From Paraburkholderia sp. CNPSo 3272 (GTDB lineage Bacteria > Pseudomonadota > Gammaproteobacteria > Burkholderiales > Burkholderiaceae): a stretch of 64,000 bases of DNA. Below the pieces are notes generated by a model that saw only the letters and a program-made list of their open reading frames with translations, searched no databases and was not told the DNA's origin. Of this stretch, positions 54,592-63,097 are shown piece by piece (the first letter of the stretch is position 1; each line of letters begins with the position of its first letter). The position numbers and the translations under genes were made by a program. The stretch is taken from contig NZ_JAMBPQ010000009.1 of NCBI RefSeq assembly GCF_024206495.1, forward strand, positions 62,001 through 126,000. Reading direction: 5' to 3'.

Positions 54592-54876
54592 ATGCTGTTT
54601 CTCGTGCACATGCAGGTGCAGATTCCGCACGGCACCGACGCCGCCTTCGCCGACGCCCTGAAGGCCGAGGAGAAAGCGTTTTCGCAGAAGCTGCAACGAG
54701 AAGGCAAGTGGCGCCACCTGTGGCGCGTGGCCGGCGAATACGCGAACTACAGCGTGTTCGACGTCGAGTCGAACGACGAACTCCATACGCTGCTTACCGC
54801 GCTGCCGCTCTTCCCGTTCCTGAAGATCAGCGTGACGCCGCTCGCCCAGCATCCGTCGGCCATCGTGCCCAACTGA
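54592..54876 (+). CDS. Muconolactone delta-isomerase-like protein
   Basis: A 94-aa protein with the start MLFLVHMQVQIP and HLWRVAGEYANYSVFDVESNDELHTLLTALPLFPFLKISVTPLAQHPSA, which is the muconolactone isomerase (CatC) fold and pattern. CatC isomerises muconolactone in the beta-ketoadipate route; no catA or catB is nearby, so this paralogue probably acts on another lactone or enol. GGAG precedes the ATG. Confidence 0.85.
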   Translation: MLFLVHMQVQIPHGTDAAFADALKAEEKAFSQKLQREGKWRHLWRVAGEYANYSVFDVESNDELHTLLTALPLFPFLKISVTPLAQHPSAIVPN

Positions 54877-54888
54877 GAGGAACGCCCT

Positions 54889-55185
54889 ATGCCTTTTCTT
54901 ATCGAGACGTTCGACAAGCCCGGTCACGCCGAGGTGCGGGCACGCGAGCGCGATGCGCATCTGGCGTTTCTCGCGCAAAACAAGGCCCTGTTGCTGGCCT
55001 GCGGCGCGAAGCTCAATGACGACGGCAGCAGCGCAGGCGGTGGCATCTATATCGTCGACCTCGAAACCCGCGAGCAAGCCGAGCGCTTCATCGCACAGGA
55101 TCCGTTCACGCATGTCGGCCTGTTCGAGAGCGCGAAGATCGTGCGCTGGCGCAAGGCCTATATCGACGGAACCTCCTACCTGTAA
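54889..55185 (+). CDS. YciI-family protein
   Basis: A 98-aa protein of the YciI family (dimeric alpha+beta barrel). Features are the [19 protein letters not shown] helix-loop and [21 protein letters not shown]. YciI-like proteins include dechlorinating and lactone-acting enzymes. It is 12 bases behind the muconolactone-isomerase-like gene and ends the operon. Role unknown. Confidence 0.83.
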   Translation: MPFLIETFDKPGHAEVRARERDAHLAFLAQNKALLLACGAKLNDDGSSAGGGIYIVDLETREQAERFIAQDPFTHVGLFESAKIVRWRKAYIDGTSYL

Positions 55186-55421
55186 GCGCAAGGGGCCCGC
55201 AGTCCCGCGACCCTTCAGTCTGTTTTCGACCTCGACGGCGCCGTGCTCCCCTGTACGCCGCCGTTTCGGCCCGGCGTGTGCCTGCGCACGCCGGGCCGTT
55301 TTTCATTCCCGCGCTGTCAGGCGCCCGGGCTGGGCACATGGATTGCTTGGCAGGTGCGCTGTCAGTCCATCAAATAGCGCGGCCCATGTGGCGGCGCCTT
55401 CACGCGAGGAGGAAACCGGTC

Positions 55422-55598
55422 ATGCTAAAAATGGCCCTGTTCTTTGCCGTGATCGCAGTGATCGCGGCCCTGTTCGGCTTCACGGGTATTGCGGCCGGCG
55501 CGGCCGCGATTGCGAAGATCCTGTTTTTTATCTTTGTGGTGCTGTGCGTGATATTCCTTGTGATCGCACTCGTGGTCACGAAGAAGATCGTCGATTGA
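55422..55598 (+). CDS. DUF1328 small membrane protein, second copy
   Basis: A 58-aa protein with two TM segments and the core [20 protein letters not shown], paralogous to the one at 20.5 kb. The strong ribosome site gaggagg lies 9 bases upstream of the ATG. Unknown role at the inner membrane. Confidence 0.87.
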   Translation: MLKMALFFAVIAVIAALFGFTGIAAGAAAIAKILFFIFVVLCVIFLVIALVVTKKIVD

Positions 55599-55681
55599 CC
55601 GAAGCGCGAAGAACGACCGGGGCGCGGCGCCGCCCCGAGCCCCACAAGGCCGCGCATGCGTGCTGAAAGTCGCGGGGATCC

Positions 55682-55703
55682 TGTGGTTGACTTGTCAACC
55701 ACA
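55682..55703. repeat. Inverted repeat TGTGGTTGA/TCAACCACA
   Basis: Perfect 9-base arms with a 4-base loop, 84 bases after the DUF1328 stop. No T-run follows (tatcacaacc), so an operator or a Rho-independent end without T-run are both possible. Confidence 0.4.
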
Positions 55704-55812
55704 TATCACAACCCGATTTTCTCACGAACAGAACGTATCAATGACCTGAACGAAGTTTCATTTCAGGGCCACTTTCGACGCGTTTGGTAATCGCCCTCGC
55801 CTAAGTTTCCGG

Positions 55813-55881
55813 TTGTTGAACCTCCTCGCGCTCGCGGCGGCTGCCGGCTGCACGAGCGTTAACCCCATGCTTAACGGGTGA
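55813..55881 (+). other. Possible tiny lipoprotein-like frame
   Basis: A frame of 22 codons from TTG reads like a lipoprotein signal: LLNLLALAAAAGCTSVNPML and stop. The lipobox AAGC is good. There is no ATG and no good ribosome site. A stable hairpin follows right after the stop. It is either a tiny secreted lipopeptide gene, the remains of a lipoprotein gene, or chance. Confidence 0.25.
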
Positions 55882-55884
55882 GAG

Positions 55885-55909
55885 CGGGCCGCGATGCAAG
55901 CGCGGCCCG
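55885..55909 (+). terminator. Hairpin after the tiny frame
   Basis: Stem CGGGCCGCG/CGCGGCCCG with a 7-base loop, without a T-run. Stable enough to end a short transcript from upstream. Confidence 0.4.
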
Positions 55910-55930
55910 TCGTGCTGCGTAAAATGAGCA

Positions 55931-55949
55931 GTGTCATCGCCAAGTCATG
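55931..55949 (+). promoter_or_regulatory. PHO-box-like repeat before the phosphatase gene
   Basis: GTGTCATCGCCAAGTCATG contains two GTCAT words exactly 11 bases apart, the spacing of the PhoB box (CTGTCAT-N4-CTGTCAT). Eleven of the fourteen conserved bases match. It lies about 115 bases before the purple acid phosphatase start, which makes it plausible. Confidence 0.45.
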
Positions 55950-56061
55950 CAAGCGCGCCATCGTTGCGCAGACACTCACCCTGCGATGCTTGCGCCCGCG
56001 CGCGTCAGTCATGCAAGTCCGCCAGCGCAGGCTTCGCCTTCTGCTCCCGAGGCGAGACGAC

Positions 56062-57741
56062 ATGACGAATAAAGACATCCCCGAGAATGCATCCACCGAA
56101 AGCGGCGCCAGTGTCTCGCGCCGCGGCTTCCTCAAGCTTGCCGGCGCGTCCGGCTTCGCGAGCGCGGCCGGCGCTTTCGCGGGCAGCGCGAAAGCCGACG
56201 CCGCCACACCGGACGGCACGCCAGAGCAGATCCACCTCACCTGGGGCGAAGACCCGACGCGCGAAGTCGTCGTTTCGTGGGCGTCGCTCGCCTCCTCCAC
56301 GAATCCGCGCGTGATCTACGGCGCCGATCGCGGCAAGCGCGAGACGGTGCACGCCCTTCAGCGCACCTATACCGACGGGCTCACCGGCGTCGTCGTCTTC
56401 ACGTATCACGCGCGGCTGCGCGGGCTGGACCCGGCCACGACCTACCGCTACGAAGTCACCGCCGACAACGACAGCCACGCGAGCAGCCCGTTTTCGTCGA
56501 GCTTCACCACGGCGCCGCGCGGGCGCGCCAAGTTCCGCTTCACGAGCTACGGCGACCTCGCCACGCCGAACACGGGCTGGGTGCTGTCGTCGCCGCAAAG
56601 CCGCTTCGCCGTCGAAGCCGTGGAGCGCTTCCAGCCGCTCTTTCATCTGCTCAATGGCGACCTCTGCTATGCGAACCTGAATCCCGCACACCAGACCGAC
56701 GTGTGGCGCGACTTCGGCAACAACAATCAGACGTCGTCGGCGAATCGTCCGTGGATGCCGTGCCCCGGCAATCACGAGATCGAGTTCTACAACGGCCCGC
56801 AGGGGCTGAATTCGTATCTCACGCGCTATACGCTGCCCCATAACGGAACACAGTTTTCGGGGCGCTGGTACAGCTTCCGCGTGAGCAACGTGCTGTTCGT
56901 CTCGCTCGACGCCGACGACGTGGTCTACCAGGACGCCGCCGCGTTCGTGGCCGGTCCCGCGCCGCTCGTGCCTGCCGCGAGCACGGGCAACGCGCCGGTT
57001 CAGCCGGGCACGTCGTTCTATGTGCGCGGCTACAGCAACGGCGTGCAAACGCGGTGGCTCGAGCAAACCCTGAAGCAGGCAAAAGACGACGACGATATCG
57101 ACTGGATCGTGGTGCAGATGCACCAGGACGCGCTCAGCTCGTCGAAAACGGGCAACGGCTCGGACAAGGGCATACGCGAAGCATGGCTGCCCCTCTTCGA
57201 CCGCTATGGCGTGGACCTGGTGGTGTGCGGCCACGATCACGACTACGAGCGCAGCTACCCGGTGCGCGGCTGCAATCATCACGCGGGCGTCGACGCGAAG
57301 ACCGGCGCGAGCGTCGACACGCTTCAGCCGCGTCCCGTCACGCACGCCGAGGGCGCGGGCAACACCTTCGACACGAGCCACGGCACGATCCACCTGATCC
57401 TGGGCGGCGGCGGCACGAGCGCGCCGCTCGACGTGTATGGCGTGGACGCCGGCAACGGCAATCCGCAGGCCCAGGTGTTCACGAAGCCCAACCACCCGGT
57501 GGCGGGCACGACCGCGGGCACCTTCGCGCGCCCCACGGCGGATGCGCTCGAAGACGCGATCTGGTCGGCGCAGCGCGACACGGGTACGGGCTATGGCATT
57601 GCGGTGTTCGACGTCGATCCCGGCACGCACGGCGGCAAGACGACGATCACGATGAACTACTATCACGCGCCCGGCGCGGATCAAACGCCAACCGGCAATT
57701 ATGAGTTGTTCGAAACGATTATGCTGGCCAAGTCGCGCTAA
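56062..57741 (+). CDS. Tat-exported purple acid phosphatase family protein
   Basis: Metallophosphoesterase of 559 aa. A twin-arginine signal (SRRGFLKLAGASGFASAAGAF, about 19-50) precedes a fibronectin-like PAP N-domain (residues 55-165: IHLTWGEDPTREVVVSWAS) and the phosphatase domain with GDLCYAN, GNHEIEF, VQMHQD and GHDHDYERS, which supply the two-metal site. It should release phosphate from esters in the periplasm. The start at 56062 has gaggcgag upstream. A possible PHO box stands in the promoter region. Confidence 0.9.
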   Translation: MTNKDIPENASTESGASVSRRGFLKLAGASGFASAAGAFAGSAKADAATPDGTPEQIHLTWGEDPTREVVVSWASLASSTNPRVIYGADRGKRETVHALQRTYTDGLTGVVVFTYHARLRGLDPATTYRYEVTADNDSHASSPFSSSFTTAPRGRAKFRFTSYGDLATPNTGWVLSSPQSRFAVEAVERFQPLFHLLNGDLCYANLNPAHQTDVWRDFGNNNQTSSANRPWMPCPGNHEIEFYNGPQGLNSYLTRYTLPHNGTQFSGRWYSFRVSNVLFVSLDADDVVYQDAAAFVAGPAPLVPAASTGNAPVQPGTSFYVRGYSNGVQTRWLEQTLKQAKDDDDIDWIVVQMHQDALSSSKTGNGSDKGIREAWLPLFDRYGVDLVVCGHDHDYERSYPVRGCNHHAGVDAKTGASVDTLQPRPVTHAEGAGNTFDTSHGTIHLILGGGGTSAPLDVYGVDAGNGNPQAQVFTKPNHPVAGTTAGTFARPTADALEDAIWSAQRDTGTGYGIAVFDVDPGTHGGKTTITMNYYHAPGADQTPTGNYELFETIMLAKSR

Positions 57742-57750
57742 GCGAATCAC

Positions 57751-57770
57751 GCGGGGCGCTTGCGCCCCGC
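57751..57770. terminator. Convergent hairpin between phosphatase and shc
   Basis: Stem GCGGGGCGC/GCGCCCCGC between two convergent genes, 9 bases after one stop and 7 before the other. It lacks a T-run but is a very strong hairpin, probably used by both. Confidence 0.7.
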
Positions 57771-57777
57771 TTCGAAT

Positions 57778-59814
57778 TCAGTCTGCGAGCGCGGCTTCTT
57801 CCACTTCCCGCGCCACAACCGCACCGCCCGCCAGCCGCCGATAGCGCGACAGCGCCCACAGCGGGAAATAGGCCGTGTACCCGTGATACTTGAGGTAGTA
57901 AATACGCGGGAATCCCGGCGCATTATGCGAGCGATGCCACCAGAACCCGTCTTCCTGCTGCACGGCTAGCAGATACGCCACGCCGCGCCGCACCGATTCG
58001 GATTCCCAGTCACCGAAGGCCATTTGCGCGAGCAGCGCCCACGCGGTGAAGTTGGACGCGCTTTCGCCGCCATTGGTGCCCGCAAGACGCGGGTCGATAT
58101 AGCTGTCGTTGGTCTCGCCCCAGCCGCCATCGGCATGCTGGCGTGCGCGCAGCCACGCGAGCGCGCGCGCGATGTACGGCTGCTTCGGGTCCTCGCCCGC
58201 GAGCGCAAGACCCGCCAGCACGCTCCACGTGCCGTAGATGTAGTTGGTGCCCCAGCGGCCCCACCAGCTGCCGTCGGCTCGCTGGGTCGCCTTCACGTAC
58301 TCGATGGCGCGCGCGAGCGCGGCCTTGTCCTCCTCGCGGCCCGTCACGCCGAAGCACAGCAGCACGCGGCCCGAGACGTCCTCGGTAGGCGGGTCGAGCA
58401 AGGCGCCGTGATCCGCGAAGGGGATCGCATTCAGATAGAGGCGGTCGCAATCGGCGTCGAAGGCTCCGAAGCCGCCGTTGCGCGATTGCAGGCCGCGCAT
58501 CCAGTCGAGCGCACGCGCGACACGCGCCGCATACGGGTCCACGCCCGTCTTGCGCGCCTGCCCGCGGCCGCGCCGATGGAGCATGGCCGCGACCACGGCC
58601 GTGTCGTCGATGTCGGGGTAGTACGGGTTCTCGTACTGAAACGCCCAGCCGCCAACCGGCGTGCCGGGCTGCGCGTTCTCGATCCAGTCGCCGCGCACGT
58701 CGTCCACTTGACGCTGGGCGAGCCAGTCGTACGCGCGCGCGATGCGCTGCTGCAGCTCCTGGTCGCTGATCGCGGCCGACGCCGGATCGGCGGGTGCGAC
58801 CGTGCGAGCCTGCTCGAGCGCCATCGTGCTCCAGGCCGTGTCCCACACCGGCGAGAGACATGGCTGGCAATACATGCTGCCGTCCGGGCGCTCGACGAGC
58901 AGCTTTTCCAGCGCATTCTCGCAATCGCGGCGCAGCGGATGGTCTTCAGGATAACCAAGCACCTGCATCATCTGGTAGCTGTAGACGATAGGCGGAAAAA
59001 TTCCGCCCATGCCGTCCTCGCCGTTCATGCGCTCGGCACACCAGGCCTCGGCGTGCTTCATGGCGCGCTGGCGCAGCGCGCGCGGCAGCAGCGGCTCGAT
59101 ATGGCGCAGCGCGCGGTCGGCCGCGAGAAAAAGCCGGCGAATGCCTTTGCCGCGCGCAAAGTATTCGCGCTCCTCGCCAGGCGGCGTGACGAACAGTTCG
59201 GCAATCGATACGCCATGCGGATTGGCCGCGCGCGCCTTCAGCGAACAGAGCGCGAGCAGCGGCACCATGGTCGTGCGCGCCCAGTAGGCGACCTTGTACA
59301 TCGATATGGGCACCCACTTCGGGAACAGCACGAATTCGATCGGCATGAACGGCGTGGCGCGCCACGGCACCTGACCGAAGGTGGCGAGCAGAATGCGCGT
59401 GAACACGTTGGACTTCGCCGCGCCGCCAAGCTTCAGAATGGTCTCCCGCGCGCGCGCCATATGCGGCGCGTTCCCCGAATCCCCTGCCGCCTTCAGCGCG
59501 AAGTACGCCTTCACGCTGCACGAGACATCGGGCGCGCCATCCACGTAGAGGTCCCATGCGCCGTGCGTTTGCAAACGCTGAATGGCGCGCAGATAGCGCG
59601 CCATCTTCTCCTGACGCACCGTGTCGATTTTGCCCATGAAATGCATCATGAGGATGTATTCAGCGGTGATCGTGGCGTCCGATTCGAGCTCGAAGCACCA
59701 GCTTCCATCGGCGTCCTGCTCTCGCACGAGCGCCTCGCGGCCGCGAACGATCGAGGCGTCGAGCGCCGCGATGGCGGCTGCGGAGGCGGGAAAAGGCGGG
59801 TTCGAATTTTTCAT
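57778..59814 (-). CDS. shc: Squalene-hopene cyclase
   Basis: Triterpene cyclase of 678 aa that turns squalene into hopene, the parent of hopanoids, at the inner membrane. The protonating motif is DIDDTA (401-406), and QW repeats such as QRADGSWWGRWG, QHADGGWGE and QQEDGFWWHR recur in the C-terminal half. The length is slightly above average for the family (about 630-680). I chose the ATG at 59814; more 5' frames would run into the TetR gene. No other hopanoid genes (hpn) are near, so it is an isolated shc, divergent from a TetR regulator. Confidence 0.95.
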   Translation of the reverse strand: MKNSNPPFPASAAAIAALDASIVRGREALVREQDADGSWCFELESDATITAEYILMMHFMGKIDTVRQEKMARYLRAIQRLQTHGAWDLYVDGAPDVSCSVKAYFALKAAGDSGNAPHMARARETILKLGGAAKSNVFTRILLATFGQVPWRATPFMPIEFVLFPKWVPISMYKVAYWARTTMVPLLALCSLKARAANPHGVSIAELFVTPPGEEREYFARGKGIRRLFLAADRALRHIEPLLPRALRQRAMKHAEAWCAERMNGEDGMGGIFPPIVYSYQMMQVLGYPEDHPLRRDCENALEKLLVERPDGSMYCQPCLSPVWDTAWSTMALEQARTVAPADPASAAISDQELQQRIARAYDWLAQRQVDDVRGDWIENAQPGTPVGGWAFQYENPYYPDIDDTAVVAAMLHRRGRGQARKTGVDPYAARVARALDWMRGLQSRNGGFGAFDADCDRLYLNAIPFADHGALLDPPTEDVSGRVLLCFGVTGREEDKAALARAIEYVKATQRADGSWWGRWGTNYIYGTWSVLAGLALAGEDPKQPYIARALAWLRARQHADGGWGETNDSYIDPRLAGTNGGESASNFTAWALLAQMAFGDWESESVRRGVAYLLAVQQEDGFWWHRSHNAPGFPRIYYLKYHGYTAYFPLWALSRYRRLAGGAVVAREVEEAALAD

Positions 59815-59819
59815 CGGCG

Positions 59820-59872
59820 GATCATACCATCCGTATGGAATGTTTAGCAGCGACGCCTGCAATGGTATGATC
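59820..59872. promoter_or_regulatory. TetR operator candidate between shc and its regulator
   Basis: The 11-base arms GATCATACCAT (59820-59830) and ATGGTATGATC (59862-59872) are a perfect inverted pair 31 bases apart, and a smaller palindrome CCATCCGTATGG lies at 59828-59839. The arms abut both gene starts, so a repressor would stop both. Confidence 0.7.
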
Positions 59873-59878
59873 GCCGCC

Positions 59879-60595
59879 ATGAAAGACTCCTCCGTCAAGG
59901 CGCCCGCGCGCGCGACAAGGCGCAGCGCAAAGGCGGCTGACGCAGCGGGCCCCTCGGCTGCCCCGGCCTCCCCGGCCTCGAAGCCCCGTTCCCCACACAA
60001 GGACGCGGCGCCTGCCGCCGGCACGCGCCGCAAGAAAGCCCCTGCCCAGGTGCGCGCGCAGTTGCTGCAAGCGGCTTCCGATATCGCCACCGATCAAGGC
60101 GTGCCCGCTGTGACGCTCGACGCCGTCGCCGAACGCGCGGGCGTGACCAAGGGAGCGCTGCAGTACCACTTCGCCAACAAGCAGGGCTTGCTCGATGCCC
60201 TCTTCGAGCAGACGCTAACGCGCTTCGAGCAGCAGATGCACACGCGCATCGACGAAGGCGTGGCGCAAGGCGCGCCGAAACACGGCGCCGCCGCGCGCGC
60301 CTACCTGCACACCACGATCGACGAAACGAGCCCCGCCGCCAGCACCAACGTGCTGCGTGTGCTGGTGGCCGCGATGATGACCGATCCCGCGATTCGCGAG
60401 CGCTACGCCGCGCCCATGCGCAAGTGGACGCGCCCCGACCCGCTGCCGCTCGAAGCCGCCGCCCGCCTCATGATCTGCCGGCTCGCGGCGGACGGTCTGT
60501 GGATCTCCGACCTGCTCGGCTACCAGAACATGCCGCCCCGCCTGCGCGCCGAAGTGGTGCGCCAACTGGAGCAACTGGCGCTTGTGAAAGATTAA
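59879..60595 (+). CDS. TetR/AcrR-family regulator divergent from shc
   Basis: TetR family regulator of 238 aa. It has an unusual 50-residue Ala/Lys/Pro-rich leader before the HTH (about 55-103, LLQAASDIATDQGVPAVTLDAVAERAGVTKGALQYHFANKQGLLDALF), and then the ligand domain with the MPPRLRAEVVRQLEQL end. It is likely autoregulated and a regulator of shc. An ATG at 59867 in the same frame is an alternative. The leader could be flexible or mis-called; no good ribosome site fixes the start. Confidence 0.87.
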   Translation: MKDSSVKAPARATRRSAKAADAAGPSAAPASPASKPRSPHKDAAPAAGTRRKKAPAQVRAQLLQAASDIATDQGVPAVTLDAVAERAGVTKGALQYHFANKQGLLDALFEQTLTRFEQQMHTRIDEGVAQGAPKHGAAARAYLHTTIDETSPAASTNVLRVLVAAMMTDPAIRERYAAPMRKWTRPDPLPLEAAARLMICRLAADGLWISDLLGYQNMPPRLRAEVVRQLEQLALVKD

Positions 60596-60721
60596 AGAAA
60601 GCACGCGCCAGGGATCCCCGGAGCGCCGCGCATTCATGCCCGGCGCACTATGCCGAAATCGTCACCGCGCATGGGTCGTTCGAGCAAGACGGCCAAAACG
60701 GCGCGACCTACGATTGTCGGC

Positions 60722-61672
60722 ATGAAAACCCTGACCGTTATCGACTCCCACACGGGCGGCGAGCCCACGCGGCTCGTGGTCGCCGGCGGCCCCGAACTGG
60801 GCCACGGCCCGCTCGCCGAACGCCTCGCCGCTTTCCGTCGCGACTTCGACCGCGTGCGCGCGGGCGTCGTCAACGAGCCGCGCGGCTCGGACGTGATGGT
60901 CGGCGCGCTGCTATGCGAACCGCATGATCCGTCCTGCTCCGCCGGTGTGATCTTCTTCAACAACGTCGGCTTTCTCGGCATGTGCGGGCACGGCACCATT
61001 GGCCTCATCGCATCGCTCGCGCATCTCGGGCGCATCGCGCCCGGCGTGCATCGCATCGAAACGCCGGTCGGCAACGTCGAAGCCGAACTGCATGCCGACG
61101 GCAGCGTCACCGTGCGCAACGTGCCCGCGTATCGCTACCGCCAGGCCGTGCCGCTCGACGTGCCCGGCTATGGCCTCGTGCACGGCGACATCGCGTGGGG
61201 CGGCAACTGGTTCTTCCTCGTCGCCGATCACAACCTGACGCTCGAAGCGCGCAACGTCGAAGCGCTCACCGAAGCCACGTGGGCCATGCGCCAGGCGCTC
61301 GAGGCGAACGGCATTACCGGCGCGGACGGCGCGCTGATCGACCATATCGAACTGTTCGCGCACTCGGAGGTCGAGGGCATCGACAGCCGCAATTTCGTGC
61401 TGTGTCCCGGCAAGGCCTACGACCGTTCGCCGTGCGGCACCGGAACTAGCGCGAAAGTCGCGTGCCTCGCAGCGGACGGCACGCTTGCTCCCGGCGCGCG
61501 GTGGCGCCAGGAAAGCATCATCGGCAGCGTGTTCGAAGCCTGCTATGAAATCATGCCCGACCTCCCCGCAGGCCATGTGCGCCCGAGCATACGCGGCAGC
61601 GCGCATATTAGCGCGGAGTCCAAACTGATTTTTTCCGACGACGATCCGTTCGCTTGGGGCATTCCCGCGTGA
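60722..61672 (+). CDS. 4-hydroxyproline 2-epimerase
   Basis: Proline racemase superfamily enzyme of 316 aa that inverts trans-4-hydroxy-L-proline to cis-4-hydroxy-D-proline. Both catalytic cysteines are present, C88 in GMCGHGTIG and C238 in [10 protein letters not shown], as in epimerases and unlike the dehydratase branch, where the second position is Thr or Cys-less. Placed at the head of a dehydrogenase operon for D-hydroxyproline, which fits. ATG at 60722 leads into the family N-terminus [17 protein letters not shown]; upstream starts are not supported. It overlaps the next gene by one base. Confidence 0.92.
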   Translation: MKTLTVIDSHTGGEPTRLVVAGGPELGHGPLAERLAAFRRDFDRVRAGVVNEPRGSDVMVGALLCEPHDPSCSAGVIFFNNVGFLGMCGHGTIGLIASLAHLGRIAPGVHRIETPVGNVEAELHADGSVTVRNVPAYRYRQAVPLDVPGYGLVHGDIAWGGNWFFLVADHNLTLEARNVEALTEATWAMRQALEANGITGADGALIDHIELFAHSEVEGIDSRNFVLCPGKAYDRSPCGTGTSAKVACLAADGTLAPGARWRQESIIGSVFEACYEIMPDLPAGHVRPSIRGSAHISAESKLIFSDDDPFAWGIPA

Positions 61673-62829
61673 TGCAAGGTTTGAACGTTCGACACGATGT
61701 CGTCGTGATCGGCGCGGGCATCGTGGGCGCGGCATGCGCGAATGAGCTCGCGGCGCAAGGTCTGAACGTCCTCGTCATCGAGCGGGCCGGCATAGGCGGC
61801 GGCGTCACGGCCGCCGGCATGGGCCACCTCGTCGTGATGGACGACACCGCCGCCGAATTCGCGCTGAGCTCCTGGTCGCTGGGGCTGTGGCACGCGCTGG
61901 CGCCGTGTCTCGACGAGCGCCATGCGTTCCTGCGCTGCGGCACGCTCTGGGTCGCCGCCGACGAAGAAGAACTGGCGCTCGCGCAGACGCGTCGGCAGGC
62001 TCTGCAACGCCAGGGCGTGCCGTGCACGATGCTCGACGCCCGCCAGTTGCGCGAAGCGGAACCTGGACTGCGCAAGGGCCTCGTGGGCGGCATGATCGTC
62101 GACAACGACGCCGTGGTTTACGCGCCTGCCGTAGCCGCATGGCTGCTCGAGCAGCCCGTTAGCGGCCGCTTGACCTGCCGCACGCAGACGCAGGTCGCGC
62201 GTATCGACCGCGCGGGCGTGCATCTCGCCAATGGCGAGGTCATTGGCGCGGGCGCGATCCTGATCGCGAACGGCCTGGCAGCGCTCGATTTGCTGCCGCG
62301 CCTGCCGCTCCAGGCGAAGAAGGGACACCTGCTCATTACCGACCGCTATCCCGGCACGATTCGCCATCAGATTCTCGAACTCGGCTACATCAAGAGCGCG
62401 CACAACGCGAGCGGCACCTCGGTGGCGTTCAACGTGCAGCCGCGGCCGACCGGGCAATTGCTGATCGGCTCGTCGCGCCAGTTCGACAGCACGGACCCTG
62501 CCGTGGAGCCGGCGATTCTCGCTCGCATGCTGCGCCGCGCCGCCGAATACCTGCCGCAACTGCCCGCGCTCAATGCGATCCGCGCATGGACGGGCTTTCG
62601 CCCGGCATCGAGCGACGGCATGCCGCTGATCGGCCCCGCGGCCTCGTTCGCCGACGACGACAGCCATCCGTCCACGTGGCTCGCCACCGGACACGAGGGC
62701 CTCGGCGTCACCACTGCGCTCGGCACCGCGAAGCTGATTGCCGCGCAGATGCTCGGACGCGCCGCCGAGATCGACGCGACGCCCTATCTCCCGGCGCGCT
62801 TCGCTGCCCAGGGGGCCGTGCATGACTGA
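61672..62829 (+). CDS. FAD-dependent oxidoreductase (D-hydroxyproline dehydrogenase subunit)
   Basis: DAO/GlpD-fold FAD enzyme of 385 aa, with the dinucleotide motif VVVIGAGIVGAACANELAAQGLNVLVIE and the C-terminal TGFRPASSDGMPLIGP and ATGHEGLGVTTALGTAKLIA. With the 2Fe-2S protein and the NAD(P)/FAD oxidoreductase encoded next it forms a heteromeric dehydrogenase like those of Pseudomonas for cis-4-hydroxy-D-proline; this subunit holds the amino acid site. It overlaps its neighbours on both sides. The substrate is inferred from the epimerase. Confidence 0.88.
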   Translation: MQGLNVRHDVVVIGAGIVGAACANELAAQGLNVLVIERAGIGGGVTAAGMGHLVVMDDTAAEFALSSWSLGLWHALAPCLDERHAFLRCGTLWVAADEEELALAQTRRQALQRQGVPCTMLDARQLREAEPGLRKGLVGGMIVDNDAVVYAPAVAAWLLEQPVSGRLTCRTQTQVARIDRAGVHLANGEVIGAGAILIANGLAALDLLPRLPLQAKKGHLLITDRYPGTIRHQILELGYIKSAHNASGTSVAFNVQPRPTGQLLIGSSRQFDSTDPAVEPAILARMLRRAAEYLPQLPALNAIRAWTGFRPASSDGMPLIGPAASFADDDSHPSTWLATGHEGLGVTTALGTAKLIAAQMLGRAAEIDATPYLPARFAAQGAVHD

Positions 62830-63097
62830 GGCCAATACGACGTTGACGATCGATGGGCGCAACGTGGGCGTCGCGCCGGGCAGTTCGGTTGCAGCCGCCA
62901 TCGCCATTGCCGCGCATGCAGAACACGCGGCGCCCGTCACGCGGCGTTCGATGAGCGGCGCGCTGCGCGGGCCGTTGTGCGGCATGGGCATCTGCCAGGA
63001 ATGCCGCGTCACCATCGACGGCGTGGCGCATCGGCTCGCTTGCCAGACGGTTTGCGTCGCGGGCATGAAGGTCGTCACCGGCAATGCAGCGCCATGA
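62822..63097 (+). CDS. 2Fe-2S subunit of the dehydrogenase
   Basis: A small (2Fe-2S) protein of 91 aa. The cysteines C53, C58, C61 and C74 (C-x4-C-x2-C-x12-C) form the cluster site, in GPLCGMGICQECRV and RLACQT. This type of subunit (HcnA-like) carries electrons between the two flavin subunits. It overlaps the upstream gene by 8 bases and the downstream one by 4. Confidence 0.9.
   Translation: MTEANTTLTIDGRNVGVAPGSSVAAAIAIAAHAEHAAPVTRRSMSGALRGPLCGMGICQECRVTIDGVAHRLACQTVCVAGMKVVTGNAAP

Larger units (their letters stand above)
55599..56061. other. Gap of 460 bases with control elements
   Basis: It contains a 9-base inverted repeat at 55682-55703, a possible tiny lipopeptide frame at 55813-55881 with a hairpin after it, and a PHO-box-like pair at 55931-55949. 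No conventional gene was seen. Confidence 0.6.
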
